DNA of 5,137 nucleotides, taken from positions 1-5,137 of the forward strand of contig JAZLLX010000001.1 of assembly GCA_045598345.1 (NCBI GenBank), given 5' to 3'. Position numbers and translations under genes: made by a program. This document shows, piece by piece, positions 1-5,020 of the stretch. Each line of letters begins with the position of its first letter. Position 1 is the first letter of the stretch. This stretch comes from Phascolarctobacterium_B sp045598345 (GTDB taxonomy: Bacteria > Bacillota > Negativicutes > Acidaminococcales > Acidaminococcaceae). A model generated the notes under the pieces. The model was given only the letters and a program-made list of their open reading frames with translations, searched no databases and was not told the DNA's origin.

Positions 1-1892
1 ATTTTGTTGCCGTCAACCTGCAGAGTACTGCCATCTGCAAAATTTAACTCTTTAACCCTACAGTTGCTGACAACATCCAAAATACCCTTATCTAAAACGT
101 TACATTTCCCATCAATAAATGCATCCTGTTCAAGTTTTAGAGTGCCTTTAACATTAAGATTGGGGGCTTTTATCTTACTGTTTTGATACACATGCCATTT
201 TTTTACCAACTCCAAATCCTTGTTCGCTTGCAAAGTTCCATTAATTTCGCCATTAGGAACATTCAACACTCCCTGAACATTTACTGTTGCCCCGTTATTT
301 ATCTTCAAATAATCGGACAAAGTCAAATTCTTTTCCGCTGTGAAAGTCCCCCCGTTCACAATAAGGCCGTGCATCTTGCCGTTTACATACAAAGTGGCTG
401 TTTTGCCGGTACCACCATTATAAATGATATCGTTCCAATTAGACAGATATGAAGTAGAATGCGTATATGCCGGACGATTGGTCGGACGTACCAATGTTAA
501 AGTGTCATCAGTAACACTAAAGGAACCTTTCAGAGTGATACTGCCCTCAGCTTTCAACACATTCGCCCAGTTCAACGACTCGGTAACTTTAACGGTATCG
601 CACTCAGTTTCACGAAAACCACCGTCATGCCTCATCCCGCCATAATTAACGGATGTAAAATTAAAGCCCACATTTTCACCAATGGTTAAATTGGTGTAAT
701 TGCGGTTGCCGGAAAGAGACGCTTTAGTAATTGCACCATTGCCATTCACGCTCACCTGTGGTAACTTATAAAAATTTCCCACATAATCAAAACAACTGTC
801 TGTGTTCAATTTTTCATTAAACAATTGCACTGTATAAACCCCGGCGGCAAACTGAGTGTTATCAAGAAATTTACTACTGCCATCTGTAATTGTAACATTT
901 TCCGCCCTGCCGCTACTGGTTGTATCTGCCAGGCGGGCATAAGAAAGATAATTGCCGTCCTTATCCGCCAAAATCCCTGCAAGGCCCTGGCCCGTTCCAG
1001 TGGCAAGCCCATCCACAGTTAATCCTATTTTATCAGCAGCAATCTCCAAATTCATTATCTGAACATTTTTTTCCGTCTGAGTATTCCGGACTGCCACATG
1101 TACTGCCTCACTGTCCGTCATCTTCTTTTCAAAACTTTGACAAATCTGTGATCTGTCCCCAAAATATGCAAAAACTAAATCCCGGGAAATTTTCAGTGAA
1201 GTATAGTAATCCTTAACCTCTTTACCGTTAACCTCTTGATAATTACCGTCTTTATCAACGAAGGACACGTTATACCAAAAATCCCATGTACCTGCTTGCC
1301 CACTACCTCCAACACGATATTTTTTATTAAAATGTGAGTCATTAAGCCAATAAGATTCTGCCCTCTTTTTTTGTTCAACCGAAAGAACATTCAATAAATT
1401 CTTGGACGGCAAAGACAAAGAAACTTCACGTATACCCGTAGAACTTCTATTCATGGTCGTACTTCTTTCAGCAATCGATTGCTTACCCAAGAGGGACAGT
1501 TCATCTACGGAAAAAAATTCATTCTTTTTCTCTTCAAGATATTGCAAAACTTCACTGTAAGGATACGTTTTAACCATATAGCCAGAATAAGTATAATATT
1601 TGTCATCCGAAAACCGGTTTTTCCCCCAAGATTCCATGGCAAGCAAATCAATATTATTACCATTTATATTAACAATCTGCCAAGTTGGTTTTTCCTCATA
1701 AATAGTTAACTGTTGATTCTCAACATAACCTCTCTTTTGACCGAAAACTATTTGCTTTCCCCTCAAACTTACGAAATCCTTCGGCCCCACAATAGCGTTC
1801 ACCTGTTCCGCCTGCACAGACGGCATCCCGCCAGCTAGCACACCCGCCAGCACCGCACAAACCAATAAAGATTTTGTTTTGTTCTTTTTCAT
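1..1892 (-). CDS. Secreted surface protein, autotransporter-passenger-like, C-terminus beyond window
   Basis: An uninterrupted frame of 630 codons runs from ATG at 1892 to the left edge with no stop, so the gene is partial at its 3' end. A Shine-Dalgarno GGGGGTG (1898-1904) lies 5 bases before the ATG. Residues 1-28 form a signal peptide (KKNK basic start, hydrophobic 9-22, AXA-type site VQA before EQ). Residues about 40-250 resemble the DUF6273 lectin-like pattern: FGQ at 50, PTWQIVNINGN at 69-79, LLAM, and YWLND at 181-185. Residues about 276-380 look like a bacterial Ig-like sandwich (DKDGNYLSYARL, then GVYTVQLFNE). From about 385 on it is rich in N, G, T and V with short repeated strands (LYVNGKMHGLIVNGGTFTAE), as in a right-handed beta-helix. 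The likely role is surface attachment or ligand binding after export; a C-terminal beta-barrel or other anchor would lie outside the window. The open frame and signal peptide are seen directly. The domain names come from pattern memory and are tentative. Confidence 0.88.
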   Translation of the reverse strand, partial: MKKNKTKSLLVCAVLAGVLAGGMPSVQAEQVNAIVGPKDFVSLRGKQIVFGQKRGYVENQQLTIYEEKPTWQIVNINGNNIDLLAMESWGKNRFSDDKYYTYSGYMVKTYPYSEVLQYLEEKKNEFFSVDELSLLGKQSIAERSTTMNRSSTGIREVSLSLPSKNLLNVLSVEQKKRAESYWLNDSHFNKKYRVGGSGQAGTWDFWYNVSFVDKDGNYQEVNGKEVKDYYTSLKISRDLVFAYFGDRSQICQSFEKKMTDSEAVHVAVRNTQTEKNVQIMNLEIAADKIGLTVDGLATGTGQGLAGILADKDGNYLSYARLADTTSSGRAENVTITDGSSKFLDNTQFAAGVYTVQLFNEKLNTDSCFDYVGNFYKLPQVSVNGNGAITKASLSGNRNYTNLTIGENVGFNFTSVNYGGMRHDGGFRETECDTVKVTESLNWANVLKAEGSITLKGSFSVTDDTLTLVRPTNRPAYTHSTSYLSNWNDIIYNGGTGKTATLYVNGKMHGLIVNGGTFTAEKNLTLSDYLKINNGATVNVQGVLNVPNGEINGTLQANKDLELVKKWHVYQNSKIKAPNLNVKGTLKLEQDAFIDGKCNVLDKGILDVVSNCRVKELNFADGSTLQVDGNK

Positions 1893-1897
1893 AAAAA

Positions 1898-1904
1898 CAC
1901 CCCC
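1898..1904 (-). promoter_or_regulatory. Ribosome binding site of the surface protein gene
   Basis: On the minus strand GGGGGTG sits 5 bases upstream of the ATG at 1892. It pairs with the 16S rRNA tail with one G-U pair. Together with the signal peptide that begins at this codon, it fixes the start. Confidence 0.75.
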
Positions 1905-1908
1905 AATA

Positions 1909-1943
1909 TCAATTCACAATTCTCAATGCACAATTTATAATAA
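1909..1943. repeat. Heptad array H1 (5 units)
   Basis: Five consecutive 7-base units: TCAATTC, ACAATTC, TCAATGC, ACAATTT and ATAATAA. Neighbours differ by one to three bases. The array lies in the presumed leader of the surface protein gene. Confidence 0.7.
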
Positions 1944-1959
1944 ATGAGTAATTACGGAC

Positions 1960-1980
1960 AATTTTCGACTTGCGAAAATT
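1960..1980. repeat. Hairpin of repeat core D
   Basis: AATTTTCG and CGAAAATT pair perfectly over 8 bases around a 5-base loop. The flanks (GGAC before, ATTATAT after) match those of the hairpin at 3158-3180 read on the other strand, so the two are homologous and not chance hairpins. No U-tract follows on either strand. Confidence 0.75.
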
Positions 1981-1984
1981 CCCG

Positions 1985-1990
1985 ATTATA
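1985..1990 (-). promoter_or_regulatory. Possible -10 box upstream of the surface protein gene
   Basis: A perfect TATAAT on the minus strand lies inside the repeat core, about 93 bases before the ATG at 1892. No good -35 is visible at 16-18 bases. If used, the leader RNA would begin near 1978, within the hairpin at 1960-1980, and carry the 1909-1943 heptad array. The same box occurs in the other repeat copies, so it may belong to the repeat and not to this gene. Confidence 0.3.
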
Positions 1991-2022
1991 TCTTATAAAG
2001 TCCGCACTATAGGAACTTTTTT

Positions 2023-2041
2023 CCCTCTTTCTTAAAGAGGG
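2023..2041. repeat. Perfect 8-bp hairpin CCCTCTTT/AAAGAGGG
   Basis: The stem is perfect with a 3-base loop CTT. It is preceded by T's on the plus strand, which gives A's after it on the minus strand, so it is not a terminator for the minus-strand genes. It is followed by ACCGCTTGCGGT (2045-2056), a second small palindrome. Confidence 0.6.
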
Positions 2042-2078
2042 GGGACCGCTTGCGGTGGGAGTTTTTGCATTATGCGGA

Positions 2079-2120
2079 GCATTCATAAACTTTAAGCTTT
2101 AAGTTTTTATCTTTTCATTA
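2079..2120. repeat. Heptad array H2 (6 units)
   Basis: Six 7-base units: GCATTCA, TAAACTT, TAAGCTT, TAAGTTT, TTATCTT and TTCATTA. The middle three differ from one another by only one or two bases. On the minus strand the array is next to GGTGGTGGGG, as is array H6 at 4834-4875. Confidence 0.65.
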
Positions 2121-2228
2121 GCGTCAGCGTAATTGCTCACCCCACCACCGTCTTTCTATGTTCCTTTATACGGTCCCCCGCCCCTTTAGGTGCGGACAAG
2201 GATTCGCATAACCCCGCACACCTGAAAC

Positions 2229-3071
2229 CTAATCTACCGCATTCGCCAACCTTGCAAATTCTTCCAAACTCAAAGTTTCTGCCCTTCTTGTTCCGTCAAT
2301 GCCTGCCCTTTCCAACCATGCTTCCACTTGGTTATTGTCAAATTTTTCATAATTTTTTAAGGAATTATGAAGCATTTTTCGTCTTACAGAGAATGCCGCC
2401 TCCACTACTTTGAAAAATATTTCATAAGATTTTACCTCTACCGGTGGCTTTTCCCTGCGTTTGCAAACCAAAACTGCACTTTCCACATTGGGGGCGGGTA
2501 TAAAGGATGAAGGCGGTACTTTGAAAGCAATTTGCGGTTCTGTATAATATTGCATAGTTACGCTGAGCGCCCCATAATCCTTACCGCCAGGTTTAGCAAC
2601 AATCCTTTCCGCCACCTCTTTCTGCACCATAAAAACCAATCGTTCCCATGCCAAATTTTGCTCCAACAATGCAAAAATAATGGGAGTGGTGATGTAATAA
2701 GGCAAATTGGCACAACATTTGAACGGTTCGGAAATTATTTTAGGGATGTCCATTTCCAAAATATCTCCCTGAATAATCTCCACATTGGGATAATCTGCCA
2801 AAGTTGTACCCAGTACGGGAATAAGCCCCTTATCCAGTTCCACTGCGGTAATTTTGGCGCTGGTTTCTGCCAAACCCTGTGTCAAAGTGCCGATGCCGGG
2901 GCCGATTTCCAACACCCTGTCCTCTGGTGTCAGTTCCGCTGCCGCCGCAATTCGCTCCACCACATCGGGGTCAATCAAAAAGTTCTGCCCCAGTTTCTTC
3001 TTGGCGGTGAGTTTATATTTAGTTAGAATGTACCGCGTCACAGAAGGAGACGCTATAATCGGGGTTTTCAT
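2229..3071 (-). CDS. rsmA: 16S rRNA (adenine1518-N6/adenine1519-N6)-dimethyltransferase
   Basis: RsmA (KsgA) transfers four methyl groups from S-adenosylmethionine to two adjacent adenines in the helix 45 loop of 16S rRNA, a late step of 30S maturation in the cytoplasm; loss gives kasugamycin resistance. The 280 residues fit the family's usual 260-300. The N-terminal KKKLGQNFL signature is at 24-32, SAM motif I VLEIGPGIGTLT at 53-64, the acidic ribose contact in AVELD at about 76-80, GDIL at 102-105, and the catalytic motif IV NLPYYITTP at 122-130. FIPAPNVESAV (190-200) and AFSVRRKMLHNSL (226-238) are typical of the C-terminal half. The start gives the usual 20-odd residues before KKKLGQNF, although the Shine-Dalgarno is poor (AAGCAG directly before ATG). 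It lies 117 bases after rnmV, a gap filled by a repeat element, instead of close to it as is common in Firmicutes. The stop is TAG. Confidence 0.97.
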   Translation of the reverse strand: MKTPIIASPSVTRYILTKYKLTAKKKLGQNFLIDPDVVERIAAAAELTPEDRVLEIGPGIGTLTQGLAETSAKITAVELDKGLIPVLGTTLADYPNVEIIQGDILEMDIPKIISEPFKCCANLPYYITTPIIFALLEQNLAWERLVFMVQKEVAERIVAKPGGKDYGALSVTMQYYTEPQIAFKVPPSSFIPAPNVESAVLVCKRREKPPVEVKSYEIFFKVVEAAFSVRRKMLHNSLKNYEKFDNNQVEAWLERAGIDGTRRAETLSLEEFARLANAVD

Positions 3072-3094
3072 CTGCTTGGTTAAGTTAAGTTTTT

Positions 3095-3129
3095 GAATTA
3101 ATAATTAATGATTAATAATGAATAATTGT
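3095..3129. repeat. Heptad array H3 (5 units)
   Basis: Five units: GAATTAA, TAATTAA, TGATTAA, TAATGAA and TAATTGT, running directly into the core block GGTAATATGTTCC. It forms the left inverted end of element C. Confidence 0.75.
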
Positions 3130-3157
3130 GGTAATATGTTCCAAAAATATAATTGGT

Positions 3158-3180
3158 AATTTTCGGCAAAGCCGAAAATT
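3158..3180. repeat. 10-bp hairpin of repeat core C
   Basis: AATTTTCGGC and GCCGAAAATT pair perfectly around an AAA loop. It lies 9 bases past the rnmV stop. No run of T's follows directly on the minus strand (AATTACC comes next), so it is a poor intrinsic terminator, though it could stabilise or pause the rnmV transcript. It is homologous to the hairpin at 1960-1980. Confidence 0.8.
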
Positions 3181-3183
3181 GTC

Positions 3184-3218
3184 CTTAATTATTCTTTATT
3201 CATTATTAATTCCTTAAC
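3184..3218. repeat. Heptad array H4 (5 units), overlapping the rnmV 3' end
   Basis: Units CTTAATT, ATTCTTT, ATTCATT, ATTAATT and CCTTAAC on the plus strand. On the minus strand they encode about the last eight residues and the stop of rnmV. It forms the right inverted end of element C. Confidence 0.7.
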
Positions 3219-3734
3219 TCCTTTCTCAAATTCCTCTCTCGTAACATTGTAATTATTCAATCTTTGCAAAAACTTTTTCCCGTTGGCATAGCCGATACCG
3301 AGGATAGCGCCCAGTTTTGCACGGTTGGCTGCCGCCTCGGGGCTGCCATTAAGATTGTTTTCCATTAAATCCGCCATAGTGAATTCCTTGCCCGGCTCCA
3401 TTGTGCTGTAACGGACTTTGGCAAGTGCCAAGCGGATGGCCTCCGCACCGGCCTGCTCAATCCCCACATCATTGTTGGCTGTGGCGTCCGTCTTCGGCAC
3501 AAAGGCCTGTCCCGCCTTGGGGAACCGTTCCGTTAAAAAATGACGGATACGCTCTCCCGCCCCGTCAGGGTCTGTCAGAATAATGATACCCCGTTTGGTA
3601 TATGCCGCCTGAATATCATTAAGAGTTCTTGAACTGAGAGTGAATCCGCCTGTTTCTATGGTGTCCGCCGGCACTGCCCTTTGCACTGCCAGTGTATCCA
3701 TTTTACCTTCAACTACAATGACTTCTTTAATCAT
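3189..3734 (-). CDS. rnmV: Ribonuclease M5 (5S rRNA maturation)
   Basis: RNase M5 cuts both sides of the precursor in double-stranded 5S pre-rRNA, with ribosomal protein L18 as cofactor in Bacillus. The 181 residues are close to the 186 of the B. subtilis enzyme. The N-terminal Toprim domain is clear: VVEGKMD at 7-13 with catalytic E9 and D13, TGGF at 28-31, and the metal-binding DPDGAGERIR at 55-64 (D55, D57), followed by FVP at 78-80. NDVGIEQA (88-95) starts the C-terminal DUF4093-type region, which ends near residue 175. The ATG overlaps the TGA of the upstream 3D gene in an ATGA, so the two are co-transcribed and probably translationally coupled; a recognisable Shine-Dalgarno is weak. The tail ELIMNKE comes from heptad array H4, so the native C-terminus may have been replaced or extended. 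This tail lies beyond the catalytic domain and is unlikely to abolish activity. Confidence 0.96.
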   Translation of the reverse strand: MIKEVIVVEGKMDTLAVQRAVPADTIETGGFTLSSRTLNDIQAAYTKRGIIILTDPDGAGERIRHFLTERFPKAGQAFVPKTDATANNDVGIEQAGAEAIRLALAKVRYSTMEPGKEFTMADLMENNLNGSPEAAANRAKLGAILGIGYANGKKFLQRLNNYNVTREEFEKGVKELIMNKE

Positions 3735-4540
3735 TTATCGTCCAACAAATATACTTCTATGTGGCGTCTGCCCCATTCCCACGCCCTGTCACGGTCATAC
3801 ATGAACAGGTCAATACAGTTATTGATAATGGCGCCCCCCGTGTCACCTGCAATAGCCATACCATAGCCGGGGATAAAGAGTTTGGATTTGTAAGGAATGA
3901 AATCCGGGTCCACCGCCACCACCCCTTCATAGGGCACCATGCCGATACTGGTAACCCCGTCACCGTTGCCGTCCTCAATGGTATAGGCGCTGACATTGGC
4001 AACAAATTTCTTCTTGTAGTGTTTCAATCCTTCTTCCGTCATAATGCAGTCCTTAGTGCCACGCTGAATCAACGTGCGGGAGGGTTTAATCTTGCTGATA
4101 CGGCCCAGTTCCCTCCTCTTGCCGTTGGTGTCTATCTTATATATTACCTTGTCTATACCCGGTATTCCCTTTTCCGCCACATTCAAACTGCCATATTCCA
4201 AAGTGGGGTCGTCCACATATTCTATAGGTGAATCCGCAATTGCCAGTTCTTCAAATTCAAATTTTTCGCCCCTTGCCAAAAGGAAAATCTGGGTGCCGTC
4301 CACCAGCAAAGCATTTGCCTTGGGGAACATTTGCTTCTTGTTGTAGATTACCCCGTTCTCATCCAGTGCCGCCCCAACTTTTTCCTGATTGGAACTGAAA
4401 CGGACAATCCTTCCGTTCACATACACGCTAAAATTCTTCGGCTTGGGCTGTTTTTCCGCATCCGCCGGACTTTCATTAGCAACAAAGATAATTGCAAAAA
4501 ACAATATTAAACTGGTAACCAATCGCATAATTCTGTTCAT
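3731..4540 (-). CDS. G5 and 3D domain cell-wall protein, YabE-like
   Basis: A 269-residue exported protein, probably a peptidoglycan-active or resuscitation-type wall enzyme related to YabE. Residues 1-28 are a signal peptide (MNRIMRLVTS, hydrophobic 8-21, site ADA before EK). Residues about 36-86 form one DUF348 ubiquitin-like domain (FSVYVNGRIVRF), about 88-165 a G5 domain (DDPTLEYGS, KVIYKIDTNGK, LIQRGTKD), and 180-269 the 3D domain. The 3D domain has SAYTIEDGNGDG and its three aspartates in AVDPDFIP (D211), AGDTGG (D233) and IDLFM (D244), ending WGRRHIEVYLL. Such 3D folds resemble MltA-type lytic transglycosylases; the exact activity is inferred. The frame stays open upstream to 4816, but those 92 codons are repeat DNA. 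The ATG at 4540 is chosen because the signal peptide begins there and a consensus promoter lies 18 bases before it. The stop TGA overlaps the rnmV start. Family members often carry more DUF348 copies, so this is a short version. Confidence 0.93.
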   Translation of the reverse strand: MNRIMRLVTSLILFFAIIFVANESPADAEKQPKPKNFSVYVNGRIVRFSSNQEKVGAALDENGVIYNKKQMFPKANALLVDGTQIFLLARGEKFEFEELAIADSPIEYVDDPTLEYGSLNVAEKGIPGIDKVIYKIDTNGKRRELGRISKIKPSRTLIQRGTKDCIMTEEGLKHYKKKFVANVSAYTIEDGNGDGVTSIGMVPYEGVVAVDPDFIPYKSKLFIPGYGMAIAGDTGGAIINNCIDLFMYDRDRAWEWGRRHIEVYLLDDK

Positions 4541-4558
4541 AACCAAACTCGCTTTCGT

Positions 4559-4587
4559 ATTATATTGGTTTATCGGTACTTTGTCAA
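4559..4587 (-). promoter_or_regulatory. Consensus sigma-70/sigma-A promoter for the 3D protein-rnmV unit
   Basis: On the minus strand a perfect TTGACA (4587-4582), a 17-base spacer and a perfect TATAAT (4564-4559) are followed 18 bases later by the ATG at 4540. Transcription would start near 4552, giving a leader of only about 12 bases. It lies just inside the boundary of the repeat region, so the gene has its own promoter and does not need one from the repeats. It supports the 4540 start over any upstream one. Confidence 0.9.
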
Positions 4588-4612
4588 CCAAAACATAATT
4601 ATAAAACTTTTT

Positions 4613-4705
4613 AGGGCGTAGGGCGTAAGGCATAAGGCGGAAGGAAGGTAGAATGTTGCGGTGATTAAAATAAGGGCAAAGGATACAGGAATCAGGATTT
4701 AGGGA
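4613..4705. repeat. G-rich heptad arrays H5
   Basis: Units AGGGCGT (twice), AAGGCAT, AAGGCGG, AAGGAAG and GTAGAAT cover 4613-4654. After a 9-base interruption (4655-4663) the phase resumes with ATTAAAA, TAAGGGC, AAAGGAT, ACAGGAA, TCAGGAT and TTAGGGA to 4705. Adjacent units are most alike. Confidence 0.75.
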
Positions 4706-4807
4706 AAGTCCGCAGAATGCGAATTGTATTTTTCCCGCCCAGGCGTGGGCGGGGTGGGTCGCTCTCCCCGACTGAAGCAGAAAACTTAACATAGTACTAA
4801 CTATTGA

Positions 4808-4833
4808 TATAATCATAGGAACATTTTACCACA
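4808..4833 (+). repeat. Core block of element A
   Basis: TATAATCATAGGAACATT and the following TTACCACA match 4993-5018 at nearly every position, with a single C/T change before the last two bases. They also match the minus strand of element C in the GGAACAT...TTACCACA part. TTAACA at 4786-4791 gives a near-consensus plus-strand promoter reading into the heptads; no gene lies ahead of it within the window. Confidence 0.75.
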
Positions 4834-4875
4834 TTTGTTCTTTGCTCTTTATTCTTTGACATTTATTCTTATCGC
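4834..4875. repeat. Heptad array H6 (6 units)
   Basis: Units TTTGTTC, TTTGCTC, TTTATTC, TTTGACA, TTTATTC and TTATCGC, in exact 7-base phase without interruption, starting directly after the core block of element A. Confidence 0.8.
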
Positions 4876-4992
4876 AGCGAGCGCCCCCACCACCATCCCT
4901 AAAAACCGTGTCGGTCCCTCTTGTGTCCACCGGACACAATTCAACCCACACGCCTGGGGCGGAAAAAGTCCGCACTATGCCAACTTCCCTGC

Positions 4993-5018
4993 TATAATCA
5001 CAGGAACATTTTACCATC
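4993..5018 (+). repeat. Core block of element B
   Basis: Second near-identical copy of the TATAATCAYAGGAACATTTT block, again leading directly into a heptad array. No good -35 is visible before its TATAAT. Confidence 0.75.
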
Positions 5019-5020
5019 AT

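Larger units (their letters stand above)
1909..2225. repeat. Intergenic repeat mosaic D between rsmA and the surface protein gene
   Basis: This region (most of the 336-base gap 1893-2228) holds no credible gene. From left to right it has a heptad array (1909-1943); a core GGACAATTTTCG...CGAAAATT with TATAAT on the minus strand (1956-1990); GTCCGCACTATAGGAAC (2000-2016), shared with copy B; a hairpin CCCTCTTT/AAAGAGGG (2023-2041); a GGGGGACCG...CGGTGGG module (2040-2059); a second heptad array (2079-2120); and an inverted partner of that module (2141-2179). A GTGCGG/CCGCAC hairpin (2190-2219) lies just past the rsmA stop but lacks a U-run, so it is a weak terminator candidate at best. Homology with the core at 3143-3183 is visible over about 35 bases in opposite orientation. 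Confidence 0.7.
3095..3218. repeat. MITE-like repeat element C between rnmV and rsmA
   Basis: A compact element of about 120 bases. The left end is array H3 (GAATTAA, TAATTAA, TGATTAA and so on), and the right end is array H4, which on the minus strand reads GAATTAA, TAATGAA, TAAAGAA, TAATTAA; the ends are therefore imperfect terminal inverted repeats. Between them are GGTAATATGTTCC (3130-3142), a TATAAT (3148-3153) and a 10-bp hairpin (3158-3180). On the minus strand GGAACATATTACCACA matches GGAACATTTTACCACA at 4818-4833 at 15 of 16 positions. No ORF lies inside, so mobility would need enzymes from elsewhere. The right end overlaps the last codons of rnmV. Confidence 0.7.
4613..4875. repeat. 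Composite repeat element A
   Basis: Non-coding. The left flank is G-rich heptads (4613-4654 and 4664-4705). Then come GTCCGCAGAATGCG (4708-4721), a strong GC hairpin CCCGCCCA/TGGGCGGG (4734-4753, loop GGCG), a stretch with TTAACA 16 bases before TATAAT (4786-4813, plus strand), and the core block TAGGAACATTTTACCACA (4816-4833). The right flank is heptad array H6 (4834-4875). The outer arrays are purine-rich on the left and pyrimidine-rich on the right, the same inverted symmetry as element C. Confidence 0.65.

Noticed and set aside
183..1709. Several plus-strand and minus-strand open frames of 60-98 codons within the surface protein gene
   Set aside because: They lie in other frames of the 630-codon open frame, show no family motifs and have low-complexity, cysteine- and proline-rich translations typical of shadows.
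1857..1868. Lipoprotein box (LLVC) in the signal peptide of the surface protein
   Set aside because: The residue before the cysteine is valine, not G, A or S, and the cysteine at 12 lies too early in the hydrophobic stretch; the AXA site at 26-28 fits better.
2023..2067. Terminator for rsmA formed by the hairpins near 2023-2056
   Set aside because: On the minus strand the hairpin at 2023-2041 is followed by A's, not U's, and it is about 190 bases past the rsmA stop.
2532..3026. Plus-strand frame of 164 codons opposite rsmA
   Set aside because: Its complement encodes every RsmA motif; the plus-strand protein shows no recognisable domain.
3158..3180. Intrinsic terminator after rnmV
   Set aside because: The stem is strong but no U-run follows on the minus strand, and a homologous hairpin occurs in another intergenic repeat, so it is better explained as part of the repeat.
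3761..4231. Plus-strand frame of 156 codons opposite the G5/3D gene
   Set aside because: It is antisense to the conserved 3D and G5 domains and is a codon-composition shadow.
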